Positions 8,828-22,677 of a DNA stretch of 64,000 bases are shown here, piece after piece (within the stretch, counting starts at the first letter, position 1; every line of letters starts with the position of its first letter). The notes below the pieces were generated by a model. The model did no database searches and was not told where the DNA came from. It saw only the letters and a list, made by a program, of their open reading frames with translations. The stretch lies in NCBI RefSeq assembly GCF_027887165.1, contig NC_077235.1, forward strand, positions 15,848,383 through 15,912,382, read 5' to 3'. This DNA is from Monodelphis domestica. Lineage: Eukaryota; Chordata; Mammalia; Didelphimorphia; Didelphidae. A program made the translations under genes and the position numbers.

Positions 8828-9743
8828 TATATAAGTAAGTATGTGTGTTTCTGTCTATGTATGCATCTGTTTATCTCTCGATCTCCAGTGTCTGTCAATC
8901 TGTCTGTCCATTGGTCTGTCCCTCTATGGAATTCATCAATCAGTCGATCTTTCCCATTCTTCTTCTCAGCTGTCCACCCTAGAAAATCAGAACAAGTGGT
9001 TGCTGGCAAGCAAAGCATATGATGGTGTCCCTGTGATGTTCAGGTGGCTCAGAAGATGTATTTGGTTCAAGATTGGAGGGGGAGTGGCAGACCTCTACTT
9101 TGGCCAGTGAGGTGAGTGGCTGTGGCAGACTGCATGATGCGTCCAAACCCTTTTTCTTTGACTCTTCCATGAGGCGCTGGAAGTCTTGAATAGGAAAGCA
9201 AGGAATCAATAGCTCAGAGGCTAAGCTCTGAGCATTACTTCATAGGGATCTTAACCTGTTGTCCTGACATTTCCCAAAAAGGAGCATTTACTAAAGAAGA
9301 ATGGCATTTCCTCGGCCAGGCTATGAAACAAAGTGAGGCAAAAGGACATAGAGTGTTAGCCGCCATTGAGGTCCCATGCACTCTAGTGAGGATACTGCAC
9401 AAACTGTGGAGAGTTGAGCTGTTCCTCACCTGCAGCCCCCACCTTTCACTGCTTCTACTCACTCTTCTTTACCCTTTGAATCAGATGGCCAAGGAGATAC
9501 ACCCCTTCCTTTATGCTGCAGATGCCAAGAACCAGCCCCATGGCCTGGGGCAAGCCTCCTGCCCAAATCCCTTGTTTCTGTCCTCACTGCTGTCAAATGA
9601 TAGCTAAACCCCAGCATGGAGGCATGCTGTGTTGCCTTCCTCCCAAGGAGCAGATTTTGCTCGCAAGCTCTCCCACCTTGGCTGCCTCCTGACCACAGTC
9701 AACATGACTTTCACATCAATAAAATGTCCCCTTTTCTTTTGAA
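8828..9743 (+). ncRNA. Candidate transcription cassette, unit 2
   Basis: TATA box at 8828, exon-like block 8970-9111, AATAAA at 9718-9723; splice signals as in unit 1. Confidence 0.4.
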
Positions 9744-9971
9744 GCCATGTTTCAGAGTCTTGCATTCTTTCGATGATATAACTCCGAGCTCCAGTGGAGC
9801 ATCTATGAACCCCACAACAATCATTCCAGGTGCCATTCAACAAAATGATGTTGTCTCCTCAGGGAGAAAACTGACACCTGAGACCAAGGAAGAAATGCAA
9901 AATCTTGAAACAGCTGGAGACCAGAAACTAAGTCTGGAGAATTGATCCTTCTCAAACTGTTGTAGCCAGCC

Positions 9972-10846
9972 TTTTATTGATTTCTTTATTCAGAAATTGT
10001 CTTCTTACATTGCTTTTCAGATTTTATTTAGTCAGTTTAGCACATTATTTCTCCTCGGTGACAAGAATCATATTCTTTCAATCCTTCCCCTCCCCTACCC
10101 TTCCCGTAGTCGAGGGGAATTCCACTGGGTATGACATGTGTCCTTCAGGAGAACCTCTTTTCTTGTTGTTGATGTTTGCACTAGGATGTTCATTTAGAGT
10201 CTATATCCCCAGCCTTAACCCCCTGGACCCTTGTAATCTAGCAGTTGTTTTTCTTGGGTGTTTCTACTCCCACAGTTTTCCTTGTGAATGTGGATAGTGT
10301 TCTTTCTCATCGATTCTGCTGGGTGATTTAGGATGATTGCATTGACACTAATGAAGAAGTCCATTCCATTCCATTCCATTGTACCACAGTGCATCCATCT
10401 CTATGTACAATGTTCTCCTGGTTCTACTTCTCTCACTCTGCATCCATTCCTGGAGGTCTTTCCAGTTCCTGTGGAATTCCACCAGTTTATTATTCCTTTG
10501 AGGTCTATACTATTTCAGCACCCAGAGGTACCCCAATTTGTTCAGCCATTCCCCAGTTGAAGGGTATCCCCTCCTTTTCCAATTTTTGGCCACTCCAAAG
10601 AGAGCAGCTATCAATATTTTTGGTCAAGCCTTTGTCCTTATTATGGGTATGTGGTAGAAACCCTGCAGTGCTATGGCTGGATCAAAAGGCAGACCATCTT
10701 GTAGCGCCCTCTGGGCAGAGTTCCAAATTGCCCTCCAGAATGGTTGGATCAATTCACCACTCCAGCAACAATGCCTTCACATCCAGACTTTGCCTCATCC
10801 CCTCAAGCATTCATTATATTCCCTTGCTGTCATGTTAGCCAATCTG
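9972..10846 (-). mobile_element. LINE-1 3' fragment, unit 2
   Basis: Same fragment and breakpoints as unit 1. It keeps the gcgccctctgggcag motif at 10704. Confidence 0.85.
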
Positions 10847-11298
10847 TGTAGCCTCCATTTTCAAGAGGAGACACATTCTCATTGATACTTTGCATCAGAG
10901 TTACACCATTATTGGATAGATTCAAACTTTGAAACACCAGGCAGAGCCACCTATTAGTTGTTCGGGATTGGCAGAGGTACTGCTTACTCAAATGACAAAA
11001 AGGGGTCCCAGTACTGATGTTCGTCTAAACCCAATAGCTGGAATGCAAGTTGCAATGTTCCATTCACTGTATCGGTCTTGGCCATTAAATTTTTCAAATG
11101 TGCTAGGTAAAATGGAGAATCCTCTTCCTAGTGCTGGAATCTTTCAAACTGTGAATTTCTCTATAATTGTTCTTTCAAAAGTAACATCCTTGAACCTGTT
11201 AACTTGGAAATAATGCCGAGCTATCAATTAGTCATAAAAACCCAAGTCTTTAACCACAATTTCACCTTTAAAACAATATTGAAATTCAAATTTAAAAG

Positions 11299-11302
<4 letters not shown>

Positions 11303-11342
<40 letters not shown>
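11303..11342. repeat. (CA)n microsatellite, unit 2
   Basis: Ends with a catacac interruption, as in units 3, 4, 6, 8 and 9. Confidence 0.97.
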
Positions 11343-11343
<1 letters not shown>

Positions 11344-12268
11344 GTAATCTGAAAAAATTAACCCTAACTCTTTGAAAACAAATACCAGCTTGATAAAAAT
11401 GTGAAATGACTGCATACAAATAAACATGTTAATACCTCGAGGAAAATGCCTCTCATTAGCAATTCTCAATATTGCCTGCACTTGATATACACGATTTCAC
11501 ACATTACTCCTACCAAAAGGTGGGAAGAAAATATTAGACTGTAAAGTCAAAAATTTCTGGTCTTCCTTTGGTCTTCTGCTCTATAATCCCCAGTACAGAT
11601 GACCAGCTCCTGCCCTTGTCTCTAGATTTTCAGAGGAATGAACTGTTGTAATACATCTTGATAGACATTATTTGCTAACGTTTCTATCACCTGCAAGTAG
11701 AAGAAATCCATTAGACATACGGTATAGCCCAAACCGCACGGAACATTGAGAAGAAACGGAGAACTCAAGTTCTTCAGCTTCCTTGAGAAGCTCTTTCATA
11801 CATCAAATTTGATAACTCTTTAGACCCTAAGCCCTGACGTTTAAATTCATGCAGAAACTTTCTCTATTATAGTAGCCTTAAAGCAGTTACTCAGACACAG
11901 TAGTGAACACTCTGGCTCTCACACTCCAACTCAAGCTTCCCATTCAACGCTTTCAGCCAAACATACATGCATGTCACCTATACTCTCCTCGCTCTTCCTT
12001 CTACTAGAAATACTATTTCACTCACATACACAGATACCAACAGTCAGTCACACACAAACTTTAGTCAGTTATGGAGCATGTGTTCAGGTTGTCCCGGGCT
12101 CCATTTTGGCCGACTTACCGTGGAACCAGATTTGGTTGATATTCCACACTTTTTTACTTATTGTATTCTTTACTCAGAGTCTGGTGCCACGACTTTTACA
12201 GGGTATAAACCCAGGACTCTGGGGATGTTATCCCAGGGATGGCCCCTAGCCTAGATGACAAGTATAAG

Positions 12269-12650
12269 TGTTAAGGTCCGGGATTTTACCCACCACCAAG
12301 GAAGACCCATGGACAGCGCAATCAGGCAAAGAAAGGGCCGTTTATTGAACTAATGCGCACTAGTGGGAACTCAGCCAAAAGAGTTCTGAGTTCCCTCCTG
12401 AAGATTCAGTCTTAAATACTTTTCAGCATGAATAACCCCCCTCCCTTCCTCATTCCAGGCCATTATCTGTTGCATGCTCTTGTTGGAAAGTTTCCGAGTT
12501 TTTTTGCACCTGGGACCTTCGTCCTGAAGTTTATCTGTTAGTAGTTGGGACCTTGGACAGGTCCCAAAGTTTTATCTGTCTGTGGCTTAGCATTTCCCTT
12601 GACTGAATATCTCAAGGCTTGGGCAATTTCCAACTCAGATCTCCTTTACA
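12269..12650 (-). mobile_element. Solo LTR, unit 2
   Basis: Same insertion and ends as in unit 1, 382 bp. Confidence 0.72.
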
Positions 12651-13619
12651 AGGAGGAAAAGTATTTGGGGATCCTCTCTACCACATGGGGGAAATCTAGG
12701 AGCATGGAAAGATGAGTGACATTGCTATAGCTAAAAGGAATTCCCTGACCGAATACAATCAAGCATAAGAAAGGAATGCTAGCAAAAGGCTAGGGTGTAA
12801 GAGAGTGGGGTGCTTATAGTGGATACTGAAGAATAGTCCTCGCCAGGTGTGGATCTTCTTGGGAAAGGGTCTCTTGATAAAATTGGGGAGACTATCTAAC
12901 TACGATTGTCATTCTCCCGAGGGTCCCTCGTCAGTCTGAAACTGCTCACCTCGGATTCCCTCAGGGAGGATTCCCATGGGAACAGGGAAGAAGTACAAAC
13001 TTTGGGGTCTTCAACCTACAAGCTCCTCCGTAAATCTGGGCTTCACCAGATCCCAGTAGGCCACAAGTTTGGGATTTCTAGATTCCATGTTGACACACCT
13101 TATTGCCGATGCTGTGAATACATCCACTGCATCAAATCAGGAAACAGTAGAATCTGTATTTGCCAATGGTGGTCTGTTAATGTAGATACAGTATCGTTTT
13201 TTTTTGCTGGAAGCAGAATTGCTTGCACTTTGACCGTGATGAAAATCATAGCACAGACTTGTAAAATCCCATGTGATTCATTGTCTGTTGTTTATCTGGT
13301 TATTTGTTGAACAGCTGTAAAAATTAAAGGACAGCAAGATGTAGAAAGTGTTCTATTGATGGACAGCACCGTGAATCCTATCTTGCAAAGACAGAGTTAA
13401 AATTTTAGAACACTCTTTTGCTCTCACACCAATCTCGCCATTCCCGAGTCTGAGGGAATATCAAAGGACCATGGCCTTCCCGGTTTTTCTATTGTCAACC
13501 TGGAATCAAGGAACCCCAAACTTGGGGCCTAGACGTATCTGGTGTAGCCTGGATTTCCGGAGGAGCTAATAGATTGGAGACTCCAAAGGTTGTACTTTTC
13601 CCTGATCCCGTGAGAATCC

Positions 13620-14080
13620 AGAGAGATAGAGACAGACAGATAGAAAGACCGATAGGCAGGCCGACTGGCAGATGGGTAGTGAGATAGGTAGGAGGGCAGA
13701 TAGATGGATATAGAGATAGCACATAGAGAGACACGTAGTCAAACACAGAAAGAGAGATAGACAGGCAGGCAGACAGACAGATCGAGAGATAAATAGATAG
13801 GAACATAGAACAAAAAGACATAGAAACAGAAACAGAATGTGAGATTGAGACATTGAAAGATTAATAGAACTACAGGATGAGGGAAGGTGAAACAAAGGGA
13901 CAGACAGAGACAGATAGATGGAAGGGCATATAGAGGGAAAATGGAATCGAGAGACAGAGAGAGACACAGAAAGTCAGGCATATCGATAGACAGGTAGACA
14001 GGGATACACAAATATCTCTCTCTATCTGTCTCTCTGTCTCTCTATGTACCTTTCTATCTCTCTGTCTGTCGATCTGTCTT

Positions 14081-14138
<58 letters not shown>

Positions 14139-14209
14139 GATGTATCTATCGATCTATCTATGTCTTTGTGTTCCTATCGGTGTAGTTTATGTATCTATCT
14201 GCCTGCTTG
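13620..14209. repeat. Strand-switch tetranucleotide tract, unit 3
   Basis: Pure ctat run at 14082-14138. The strand switch has an extra ctct (atatctctctctatc), and one gatctgtc word before the ctat run is missing compared with units 1, 2 and 6. Confidence 0.9.
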
Positions 14210-14248
14210 TTTTTGCATGGATCACACTGTGTGTATGTCATTTGTGTG

Positions 14249-15004
14249 TTTTAAAGTGTTGTGACATCCTGGGGAACTACAACTCCCAATGTGACCTAGT
14301 GGTAACATCCCTTTGAGTCCTGGCTTGGGATTGGTCTTGCATTGGACCAATCCTGTGTTGGGGGATGGACTTTGTCTATGGTCCCTCCTTAGCATGGGAT
14401 TGGTCCATCTCAAAACCAATCCCATGAAAGGGAACTGGGCATCATCTCTTACCCAGCAGGGGATTGGTCAAATTCAAGGCCAATCCTTCTCAGGAAATAA
14501 GAGGGAGGGAACCTTGTAGTATGCTGGGAGATATAGTCCAGTAGGCCACAACCATTGAATACCCACCTGATCTCTCCATGTAGAAGGAGACATAGACAGC
14601 TAGACTGACCCACAGATTATTTGATCTGTTATTCTGTCTATTCGCCTACTGGTTCTTGTGTCTGTCAGCCTGTCTGTGTTTCTTTTGTGGGTTTTCAAGT
14701 GTAGTGACAGCCTCGGGAACTACAAGCCCCATTGTGCCCCAGGGATCTGTACCTTTTGAGTCCTGGCTTGGGATTGGTCCGGAATTCGATCAATCCTGTC
14801 GTCGGGGAGGGACAATACCCATGGCCCCTCCTTAGCCCAGAATTGGTCCATCTCTTTAGCAATCACGCACAGTAAAGTAGGGAGCATCATTCCTCACCCA
14901 GCCTAGGATTAGTGCAATTCAAGACCAATCCCAACCAGGAAAGATGGGGGAGGGACCCCTGGAGCACACTGGGAAATGCAGTTCTTCAGGCGACAACCTA
15001 AGAA
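14249..15004. promoter_or_regulatory. CCAAT/ZNF143-like module pair, unit 3
   Basis: Modules at 14249-14559 and 14691-15004. All facing ATTGG/CCAAT pairs of unit 1 are kept. Confidence 0.6.
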
Positions 15005-15188
15005 GAGCAAAACTATATCTTGCTCTATATCCATGTAGACTGAGAGATGGACAAGGGGACCGACAGACAGGACGACTGACAGACATAAGGCTTTGTTTAT
15101 CTGTTTCTCTGTCTTACTGCATTCCTGTCTATGTACCTGTCAGTCTGTCTATCTGTCTGTTCATCAGTCCTCTCTGGGTATCTGTCTC

Positions 15189-16104
15189 TATATAAGTAAG
15201 TATGTGTGTTTCTGTCTATGTATGCATCTGTTTATCTCTCGATCTCCAGTGTCTGTCAATCTGTCTGTCCATTGGTCTGTCCCTCTATGGAATTCATCAA
15301 TCAGTCGATCTTTCCCATTCTTCTTCTCAGCTGTCCACCCTAGAAAATCAGAACAAGTGGTTGCTGGCAAACAAAGCATATGATGGTGTCCCTGTGATGT
15401 TCAGGTGGCTCAGAAGATGTATTTGGTTCAAGATTGGAGGGGGAGTGGCAGACCTCTACTTTGGCCAGTGAGGTGAGTGGCTGTGGCAGACTGCATGATG
15501 TGTCCAAACCCTTTTTCTTTGACTCTTCCATGAGGCGCTGGAAGTCTTGAATAGGAAAGCAAGGAATCAATAGCTCAGAGGCTAAGCTCTGAGCATTACT
15601 TCATAGGGATCTTAACCTGTTGTCCTGATATTTCCCAAAAAGGAGCATTTACTAAAGAAGAATGGCATTTCCTCGGGCAGGCTATGAAACAAAGTGAGGC
15701 AAAAGGACATAGAGTGTTAACCGCCATTGAGGTCCCATGCACTCTAGTGAGGATACTGCACAAACTGTGGAGAGTTGAGCTGTTCCTCACCTGCAGCCCC
15801 CACCTTTCACTGCTTCTACTCACTCTTCTTTACCCTTTGAATCAGATGGCCAAGGAGATACACCCCTTCCTTTATGCTGCAGATGCCAAGAACCAGCCCC
15901 ATGGCCTGGGGCAAGCCTCCTGCCCAAATCCCTTGTTTCTGTCCTCACTGCTGTCAAATGATAGCTAAACCCCAGCATGGAGGCATGCTGTGTTGCCTTC
16001 CTCCCAAGGAGCAGATTTTGCAAGCAAGCTCTCCCACCTTGGCTGCCTCCTGACCACAGTCAACATGACTTTCACATCAATAAAATGTCCCCTTTTCTTT
16101 TGAA
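15189..16104 (+). ncRNA. Candidate transcription cassette, unit 3
   Basis: TATA box at 15189, exon-like block at about 15331-15472, AATAAA at 16079-16084. Carries the ggcaaacaaag variant inside the block. Confidence 0.4.
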
Positions 16105-16332
16105 GCCATGTTTCAGAGTCTTGCATTCTTACGATGATATAACTCCGAGCTCCAGTGGAGCATCTATGAACCCCACAACAATCATTCCAGGTGCCATTCA
16201 ACAAAATGATGTCGTCTCCTCAGGGAGAAAACTGACACCTGAGACCAAGGAAGAAATGCAAAATCTTGAAACAGCTGGAGACCAGAAACTAAGTCTGGAG
16301 AATTGATCCTTCTCAAACTGTTGTAGCCAGCC

Positions 16333-17207
16333 TTTTATTGATTTCTTTATTCAGAAATTGTCTTCTTACATTGCTTTTCAGATTTTATTTAGTCAGTTTA
16401 GCACATTATTTCTCCTCAGTGACAAGAATCATATTCTTTCAATCCTTCCCCTGCCCTACCCTTCTCGTAGTCGAGGGGAATTCCACTGGGTATGACATGT
16501 GTCCTTCAGGAGAACCTCTTTTCTTGTTGTTGATGTTTGCACTAGGATGTTCATTTAGAGTCTATATCCCCAGCCTTAACCCCCTGGACCCTTGTAATCT
16601 AGCAGTTGTTTTTCTTGGGTGTTTCTACTCCCACAGTTTTCCTTGTGAATGTGGATAGTGTTGTTTCTCATCGATTCTGCCGGGTGATTTAGGATGATTG
16701 CATTGACACTAATGAAGAAGTCCATTCCATTCCATTCCATTGTACCACAGTGCATCCATCTCTATGTACAATGTTCTCCTGGTTCTACTTCTCTCACTCT
16801 GCATCCATTCCTGGAGGTCTTTCCAGTTCCTGTGGAATTCCACCAGTTTATTATTCCTTTGAGGTCTATACTATTTCAGCACCCAGAGGTACCCCAATTT
16901 GTTCAGCCATTCCCCAGTTGAAGGGTATCCCCTCCTTTTCCAATTTTTGGCCACTCCAAAGAGAGCAGCTATCAATATTCTTGGTGAAGCCTTTGTCCTT
17001 ATTATGGGTATGTGGTAGAAACCCTGCAGTGCTATGGCTGGATCAAAAGGCAGACCATCTTGTAGAGCCCTCTGGGCAGAGTTCCAAATTGCCCTCCAGA
17101 ATGGTTGGATCAATTCACCACTCCAGCAACAATGCCTTCACATCCAGACTTTGCCTCATCCCCTCAAGCATTCATTATATTCCCTTGCTGTCATGTTAGC
17201 CAATCTG
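16333..17207 (-). mobile_element. LINE-1 3' fragment, unit 3
   Basis: Shares ggtgaagcc with unit 4. Here the minus-strand ORF2 remnant is open over 16871-17113, reading into IAALFGVAKNWKRRGYPS. Confidence 0.85.
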
Positions 17208-17659
17208 TGTAGCCTCCATTTTCAAGAGGAGACACATTCTCATTGATACTTTGCATCAGAGTTACACCATTATTGGATAGATTCAAACTTTGAAACACCA
17301 GGCAGAGCCACCTATTAGTTGTTCGGGATTGGCAGAGGTACTGCTTACTCAAATGACAAAAAGGGGTCCCAGTACTGATGTTCGTCTAAACCCAATAGCA
17401 GGAATGCAAGTTGCAACGTTCCATTCACTGTATCGGTCTTGGCCATTAAATTTTTCAAATGTGCTAGGTAAAATGGAGAATCCTCTTCCTAGTGCTGGAA
17501 TCTTTCAAACTGTGAATTTCTCTATAATTGTTCTTTCAAAAGTAACATCCTTGAACCTGTTAACTTGGAAATAATGCCGAGCTATCAATTAGTCATAAAA
17601 ACCCAAGTCTTTAACCACAATTTCACCTTTAAAACAATATTGAAATTCAAATTTAAAAG

Positions 17660-17663
<4 letters not shown>

Positions 17664-17695
<32 letters not shown>
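17664..17695. repeat. (CA)n microsatellite, unit 3
   Basis: Short allele with the catacac interruption. Confidence 0.97.
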
Positions 17696-17696
<1 letters not shown>

Positions 17697-18621
17697 GTAA
17701 TCTGAAAAAATTAACCCTAACTCTTTGAAAACAAATACCAGCTTGATAAAAATGTGAAATGACTGCATACAAATAAACATGTTAATACCTCGAGGAAAAT
17801 GCCTCTCATTAGCGATACTCAATATTGCCTGCACTTGATATACACGATTTCACACATTACTCCTACCAAAAGGTGGGAAGAAAATATTAGACTGTAAAGT
17901 CAAGAATTTCTGGTCTTCCTTTGGTCTTCTGCTCTATAATCCCCAGTACAGATGACCAGCTCCTGCCCTTGTCTCTAGATTTTCAGAGGAATGAACTGTT
18001 GTAATACATCTTGATAGACATTATTAGCTAACGTTTCTATCACCTGCAAGTAGAAGAAATCCATTAGACATACGGTATAGCCCAAACCGCACGGAACATT
18101 GAGAAGAAACGGAGAACTCAAGTTCTTCAGCTTCCTTGAGAAGCTCTTTCATACATCAAATTTGATAACTCTTTAGCCCCTAAGCCCTGACATTTAAATT
18201 CATGCAGAAACTTTCTCTATTATAGTAGCCTTAAAGCAGTTACTCAGACGCAGTCGTGAACACTCTGGCTCTCACACTCCAACTCAAGCTTCCCATTCAA
18301 CGCTTTCAGCCAAACATACATGCATGTCACCTATACTCTCCTCGCTCTTCCTTCTACTAGAAATACTATTTCACTCACATACACAGATACCAACAGTCAG
18401 TCACACACAAACTTTAGTCAGTTATGGAGCATGTGTTCAGGTTGTCCCGGGCTCCATTTTGGCCGACTTACCTTGGAACCAGATTTGGTTGATATTCCAC
18501 ACTTTTTTACTTATTGTATTCTTTACTCAGAGTCTGGTGCCACGACTTTTACAGGGTATAAACCCAGGACTCTGGGGATGTTATCCCAGGGATGGCCCCT
18601 AGCCTAGATGACAAGTGTAAG

Positions 18622-19003
18622 TGTTAAGGTCCGGGATTTTACCCACCACCAAGGAAGACCCATGGACAACGCAATCAGGCAAAGAAAGGGCCGTTTATTG
18701 AACTAATGCGCACTAGTGGGAACTCAGCCAAAAGAGTTCTGAGTTCCCTCCTGAAGATTCAGTCTTAAATACTTTTCAGCATGAATAACCCCCCTCCCTT
18801 CCTCATTCCAGGCCATTATCTGTTGCATGCTCTTGTTGGAAAGTTTCCGAGTTTTTTTGCACCTGGGACCTTCGTCCTGAAGTTTATCTGTTAGTAGTTG
18901 GGACCTTGGACAGGTCCCAAAGTTTTATCTGTCTGTGGCTTAGCATTTCCCTTGACTGAATATCTCAAGGCTTGGGCAATTTCCAACTCAGATCTCCTTT
19001 ACA
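18622..19003 (-). mobile_element. Solo LTR, unit 3
   Basis: Same insertion, 382 bp. Confidence 0.72.
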
Positions 19004-19972
19004 AGGAGGAAAAGTATTTGGGGATCCTCTCTACCACATGGGGGAAATCTAGGAGCATGGAAAGATGAGTGACATTGCTATAGCTAAAAGGAATTCCCTG
19101 ACCGAATACAATCAAGCATAAGAAAGGAATGCTAGCAAAAGGCTAGGGTGTAAGAGAGTGGGGTGCTTATAGTGGATACTGAAGAATAGTCCTCGCCAGG
19201 TGTGGATCTTCTTGGGAAAGGGTCTCTTGATAAAATTGGGGAGACTATCTAACTACGATTGTCATTCTCCCGAGGGTCCCTCGTCAGTCTGAAACTGCTC
19301 ACCTCGGATTCCCTCAGGGAGGATTCCCATGGGAACAGGGAAGAAGTACAAACTTTGGGGTCTTCAACCTACAAGCTCCTCCGTAAATCTGGGCTTCACC
19401 AGATCCCAGTAGGCCACAAGTTTGGGATTTCTAGATTCCATGTTGACACACCTTATTGCCGATGCTGTGAATACATCCACTGCATCAAATCAGGAAACAG
19501 TAGAATCTGTATTTGCCAATGGTGGTCTGTTAATGTAGATACAGTATCGTTTTTTTTTGCTGGAAGCAGAATTGCTTGCACTTTGACCGTGATGAAAATC
19601 AGCGCACAGACTTGTAAAATCCCATGTGATTCATTGTCTGTTGTTTATCAGGTTATTTGTTGAACAGCTGTAAAAATTAAAGGACAGCAAGATGTAGAAA
19701 GTGTTCTATTGATGGACAGCACCGTGAATCCTATCTTGCAAAGACAGAGTTAAAATTTTAGAACACTCTTTTGCTCTCACACCAATCTCGCCATTCCCGA
19801 GTCTGAGGGAATATCAAAGGACCATGGCCTTCCCGGTTTTTCTATTGTCAACCTGGAATCAAGGAACCCCAAACTTGGGGCCTAGACGTATCTGGTGTAG
19901 CCTGGATTTCCGGAGGAGCTAATAGATTGGAGACTCCAAAGGTTGTACTTTTCCCTGATCCCGTGAGAATCC

Positions 19973-20433
19973 AGAGAGATAGAGACAGACAGATAGAAAG
20001 ACCGATAGGCAGGCCGACTGGCAGATGGGTAGTGAGATAGGTAGGAGGGCAGATAGATGGATATAGAGATAGCACATAGAGAGACACGTAGTCAAACACA
20101 GAAAGAGAGATAGACAGGCAGGCAGACAGACAGATCGAGAGATAAATAGATAGGAACATAGAACAAAAAGACATAGAAACAGAAACAGAATGTGAGATTG
20201 AGACATTGAAAGATTAATAGAACTACAGGATGAGGGAAGGTGAAACAAAGGGACAGACAGAGACAGATAGATGGAAGGGCATATAGAGGGAAAATGGAAT
20301 CGAGAGACAGAGAGAGACACAGAAAGTCAGGCATATCGATAGACAGGTAGACAGGGATACACAAATATCTCTCTCTATCTGTCTCTCTGTCTCTCTATGT
20401 ACCTTTCTATCTCTCTGTCTGTCGATCTGTCTT

Positions 20434-20483
<50 letters not shown>

Positions 20484-20551
20484 GATGTATCTATCGATCT
20501 ATCTATGTCTTTGTGTTCCTATCGGTGTAGTTTATGTATCTATCTGCCTGC
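19973..20551. repeat. Strand-switch tetranucleotide tract, unit 4
   Basis: Shorter pure ctat run at 20435-20483. Confidence 0.9.
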
Positions 20552-20593
20552 TTGTTTTTGCATGGATCACACTGTGTGTATGTCATTTGTGTG

Positions 20594-21349
20594 TTTTAAA
20601 GTGTTGTGACATCCTGGGGAACTACAACTCCCAATGTGACCTAGTGGTAACATCCCTTTGAGTCCTGGCTTGGGATTGGTCTTGCATTGGACCAATCCTG
20701 TGTTGGGGGATGGACTTTGTCTATGGTCCCTCCTTAGCATGGGATTGGTCCATCTCAAAACCAATCCCATGAAAGGGAACTGGGCATCATCTCTTACCCA
20801 GCAGGGGATTGGTCAAATTCAAGGCCAATCCTTCTCAGGAAATAAGAGGGAGGGAACCTTGTAGTATGCTGGGAGATATAGTCCAGTAGGCCACAACCAT
20901 TGAATACCCACCTGATCTCTCCATGTAGAAGGAGACATAGACAGCTAGACTGACCCACAGATTATTTGATCTGTTATTCTGTCTATTCGCCTACTGGTTC
21001 TTGTGTCTGTCAGCCTGTCTGTGTTTCTTTTGTGGGTTTTCAAGTGTAGTGACAGCCTCGGGAACTACAAGCCCCATTGTGCCCCAGGGATCTGTACCTT
21101 TTGAGTCCTGGCTTGGGATTGGTCCGGAATTCGATCAATCCTGTCGTCGGGGAGGGACAATACCCATGGCCCCTCCTTAGCCCAGAATTGGTCCATCTCT
21201 TTAGCAATCACGCACAGTAAAGTAGGGAGCATCATTCCTCACCAAGCCTAGGATTAGTGCAATTCAAGACCAATCCCAACCAGGAAAGATGGGGGAGGGA
21301 CCCCTGGAGCACACTGGGAAATGCAGTTCTTCAGGCGACAACCTAAGAA
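20594..21349. promoter_or_regulatory. CCAAT/ZNF143-like module pair, unit 4
   Basis: Modules at 20594-20904 and 21036-21349, motifs unchanged. Confidence 0.6.
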
Positions 21350-21533
21350 GAGCAAAACTATATCTTGCTCTATATCCATGTAGACTGAGAGATGGACAAG
21401 GGGACCGACAGACAGGACGACTGACAGACATAAGGCTTTGTTTATCTGTTTCTCTGTCTTACTGCATTCCTGTCTATGTACCTGTCAGTCTGTCTATCTG
21501 TCTGTTCATCAGTCCTCTCTGGGTATCTGTCTC

Positions 21534-22459
21534 TATATAAGTAAGTATGTGTGTTTCTGTCTATGTATGCATCTGTTTATCTCTCGATCTCCAGTGTCTG
21601 TCAATCTGTCTGTCCATTGGTCTGTCCCTCTATGGAATTCATCAATCAGTCGATCTTTCCCATTCTTCTTCTCAGCTGTCCACCCTAGAAAATCAGAACA
21701 AGTGGTTGCTGGCAAACAAAGCATATGATGGTGTCCCTGTGATGTTCAGGTGGCTCAGAAGATGTATTTGGTTCAAGATTGGAGGGGGAGTGGCAGACCT
21801 CTACTTTGGCCAGTGAGGTGAGTGGCTGTGGCAGACTGCATGATGTGTCCAAACCCTTTTTCTTTGACTCTTCCATGAGGCGCTGGAAGTCTTGAATAGG
21901 AAAGCAAGGAATCAATAGCTCAGAGGCTAAGCTCTGAGCATTACTTCATAGGGATCTTAACCTGTTGTCCTGATATTTCCCAAAAAGGAGCATTTACTAA
22001 AGAAGAATGGCATTTCCTCGGGCAGGCTATGAAACAAAGTGAGGCAAAAGGACATAGAGTGTTAACCGCCATTGAGGTCCCATGCACTCTAGTGAGGATA
22101 CTGCACAAACTGTGGAGAGTTGAGCTGTTCCTCACCTGCAGCCCCCACCTTTCACTGCTTCTACTCACTCTTCTTTACCCTTTGAATCAGATGGCCAAGG
22201 AGATACACCCCTTCCTTTATGCTGCAGATGCCAAGAACCAGCCCCATGGCCTGGGGCAAGCCTCCTGCCCAAATCCCTTGTTTCTGTCCTCACTGCTGTC
22301 AAATGATAGCTAAACCCCAGCATGGAGGCATGCTGTGTTGCCTTCCTCCCAAGGAGCAGATTTTGCAAGCAAGCTCTCCCACCTTGGCTGCCTCCTGACC
22401 ACAGTCAACATGACTTTCACATCAATAAAATGTCCCCTTTTCTTTTGAAGCCATGTTTC
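21534..22459 (+). ncRNA. Candidate transcription cassette, unit 4
   Basis: TATA box at 21534, exon-like block at about 21676-21817, AATAAA at 22434-22439; same variant as unit 3. Confidence 0.4.
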
Positions 22460-22677
22460 AGAGTCTTGCATTCTTACGATGATATAACTCCGAGCTCCAG
22501 TGGAGCATCTATGAACCCCACAACAATCATTCCAGGTGCCATTCAACAAAATGATGTCGTCTCCTCAGGGAGAAAACTGACACCTGAGACCAAGGAAGAA
22601 ATGCAAAATCTTGAAACAGCTGGAGACCAGAAACTAAGTCTGGAGAATTGATCCTTCTCAAACTGTTGTAGCCAGCC

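Larger units (their letters stand above)
6359..12720 (+). repeat. Array unit 2
   Basis: Complete 6362-bp unit. Its 3' half matches unit 6 more closely than unit 1: both carry aacttggaaat, aattctcaat and a catacac interruption at the end of the CA tract. Confidence 0.95.
12721..19073 (+). repeat. Array unit 3
   Basis: Complete 6353-bp unit of the second sub-type: ccctcgtcag, ccgtaaatctggg and ggttgtacttttccc. Its 3' half shares private changes only with unit 4: ggcaaacaaag, cctgatatttcc, tgcaagcaag, ggtgaagcc and cttaccttggaacc. These two units are therefore products of a recent duplication. Confidence 0.95.
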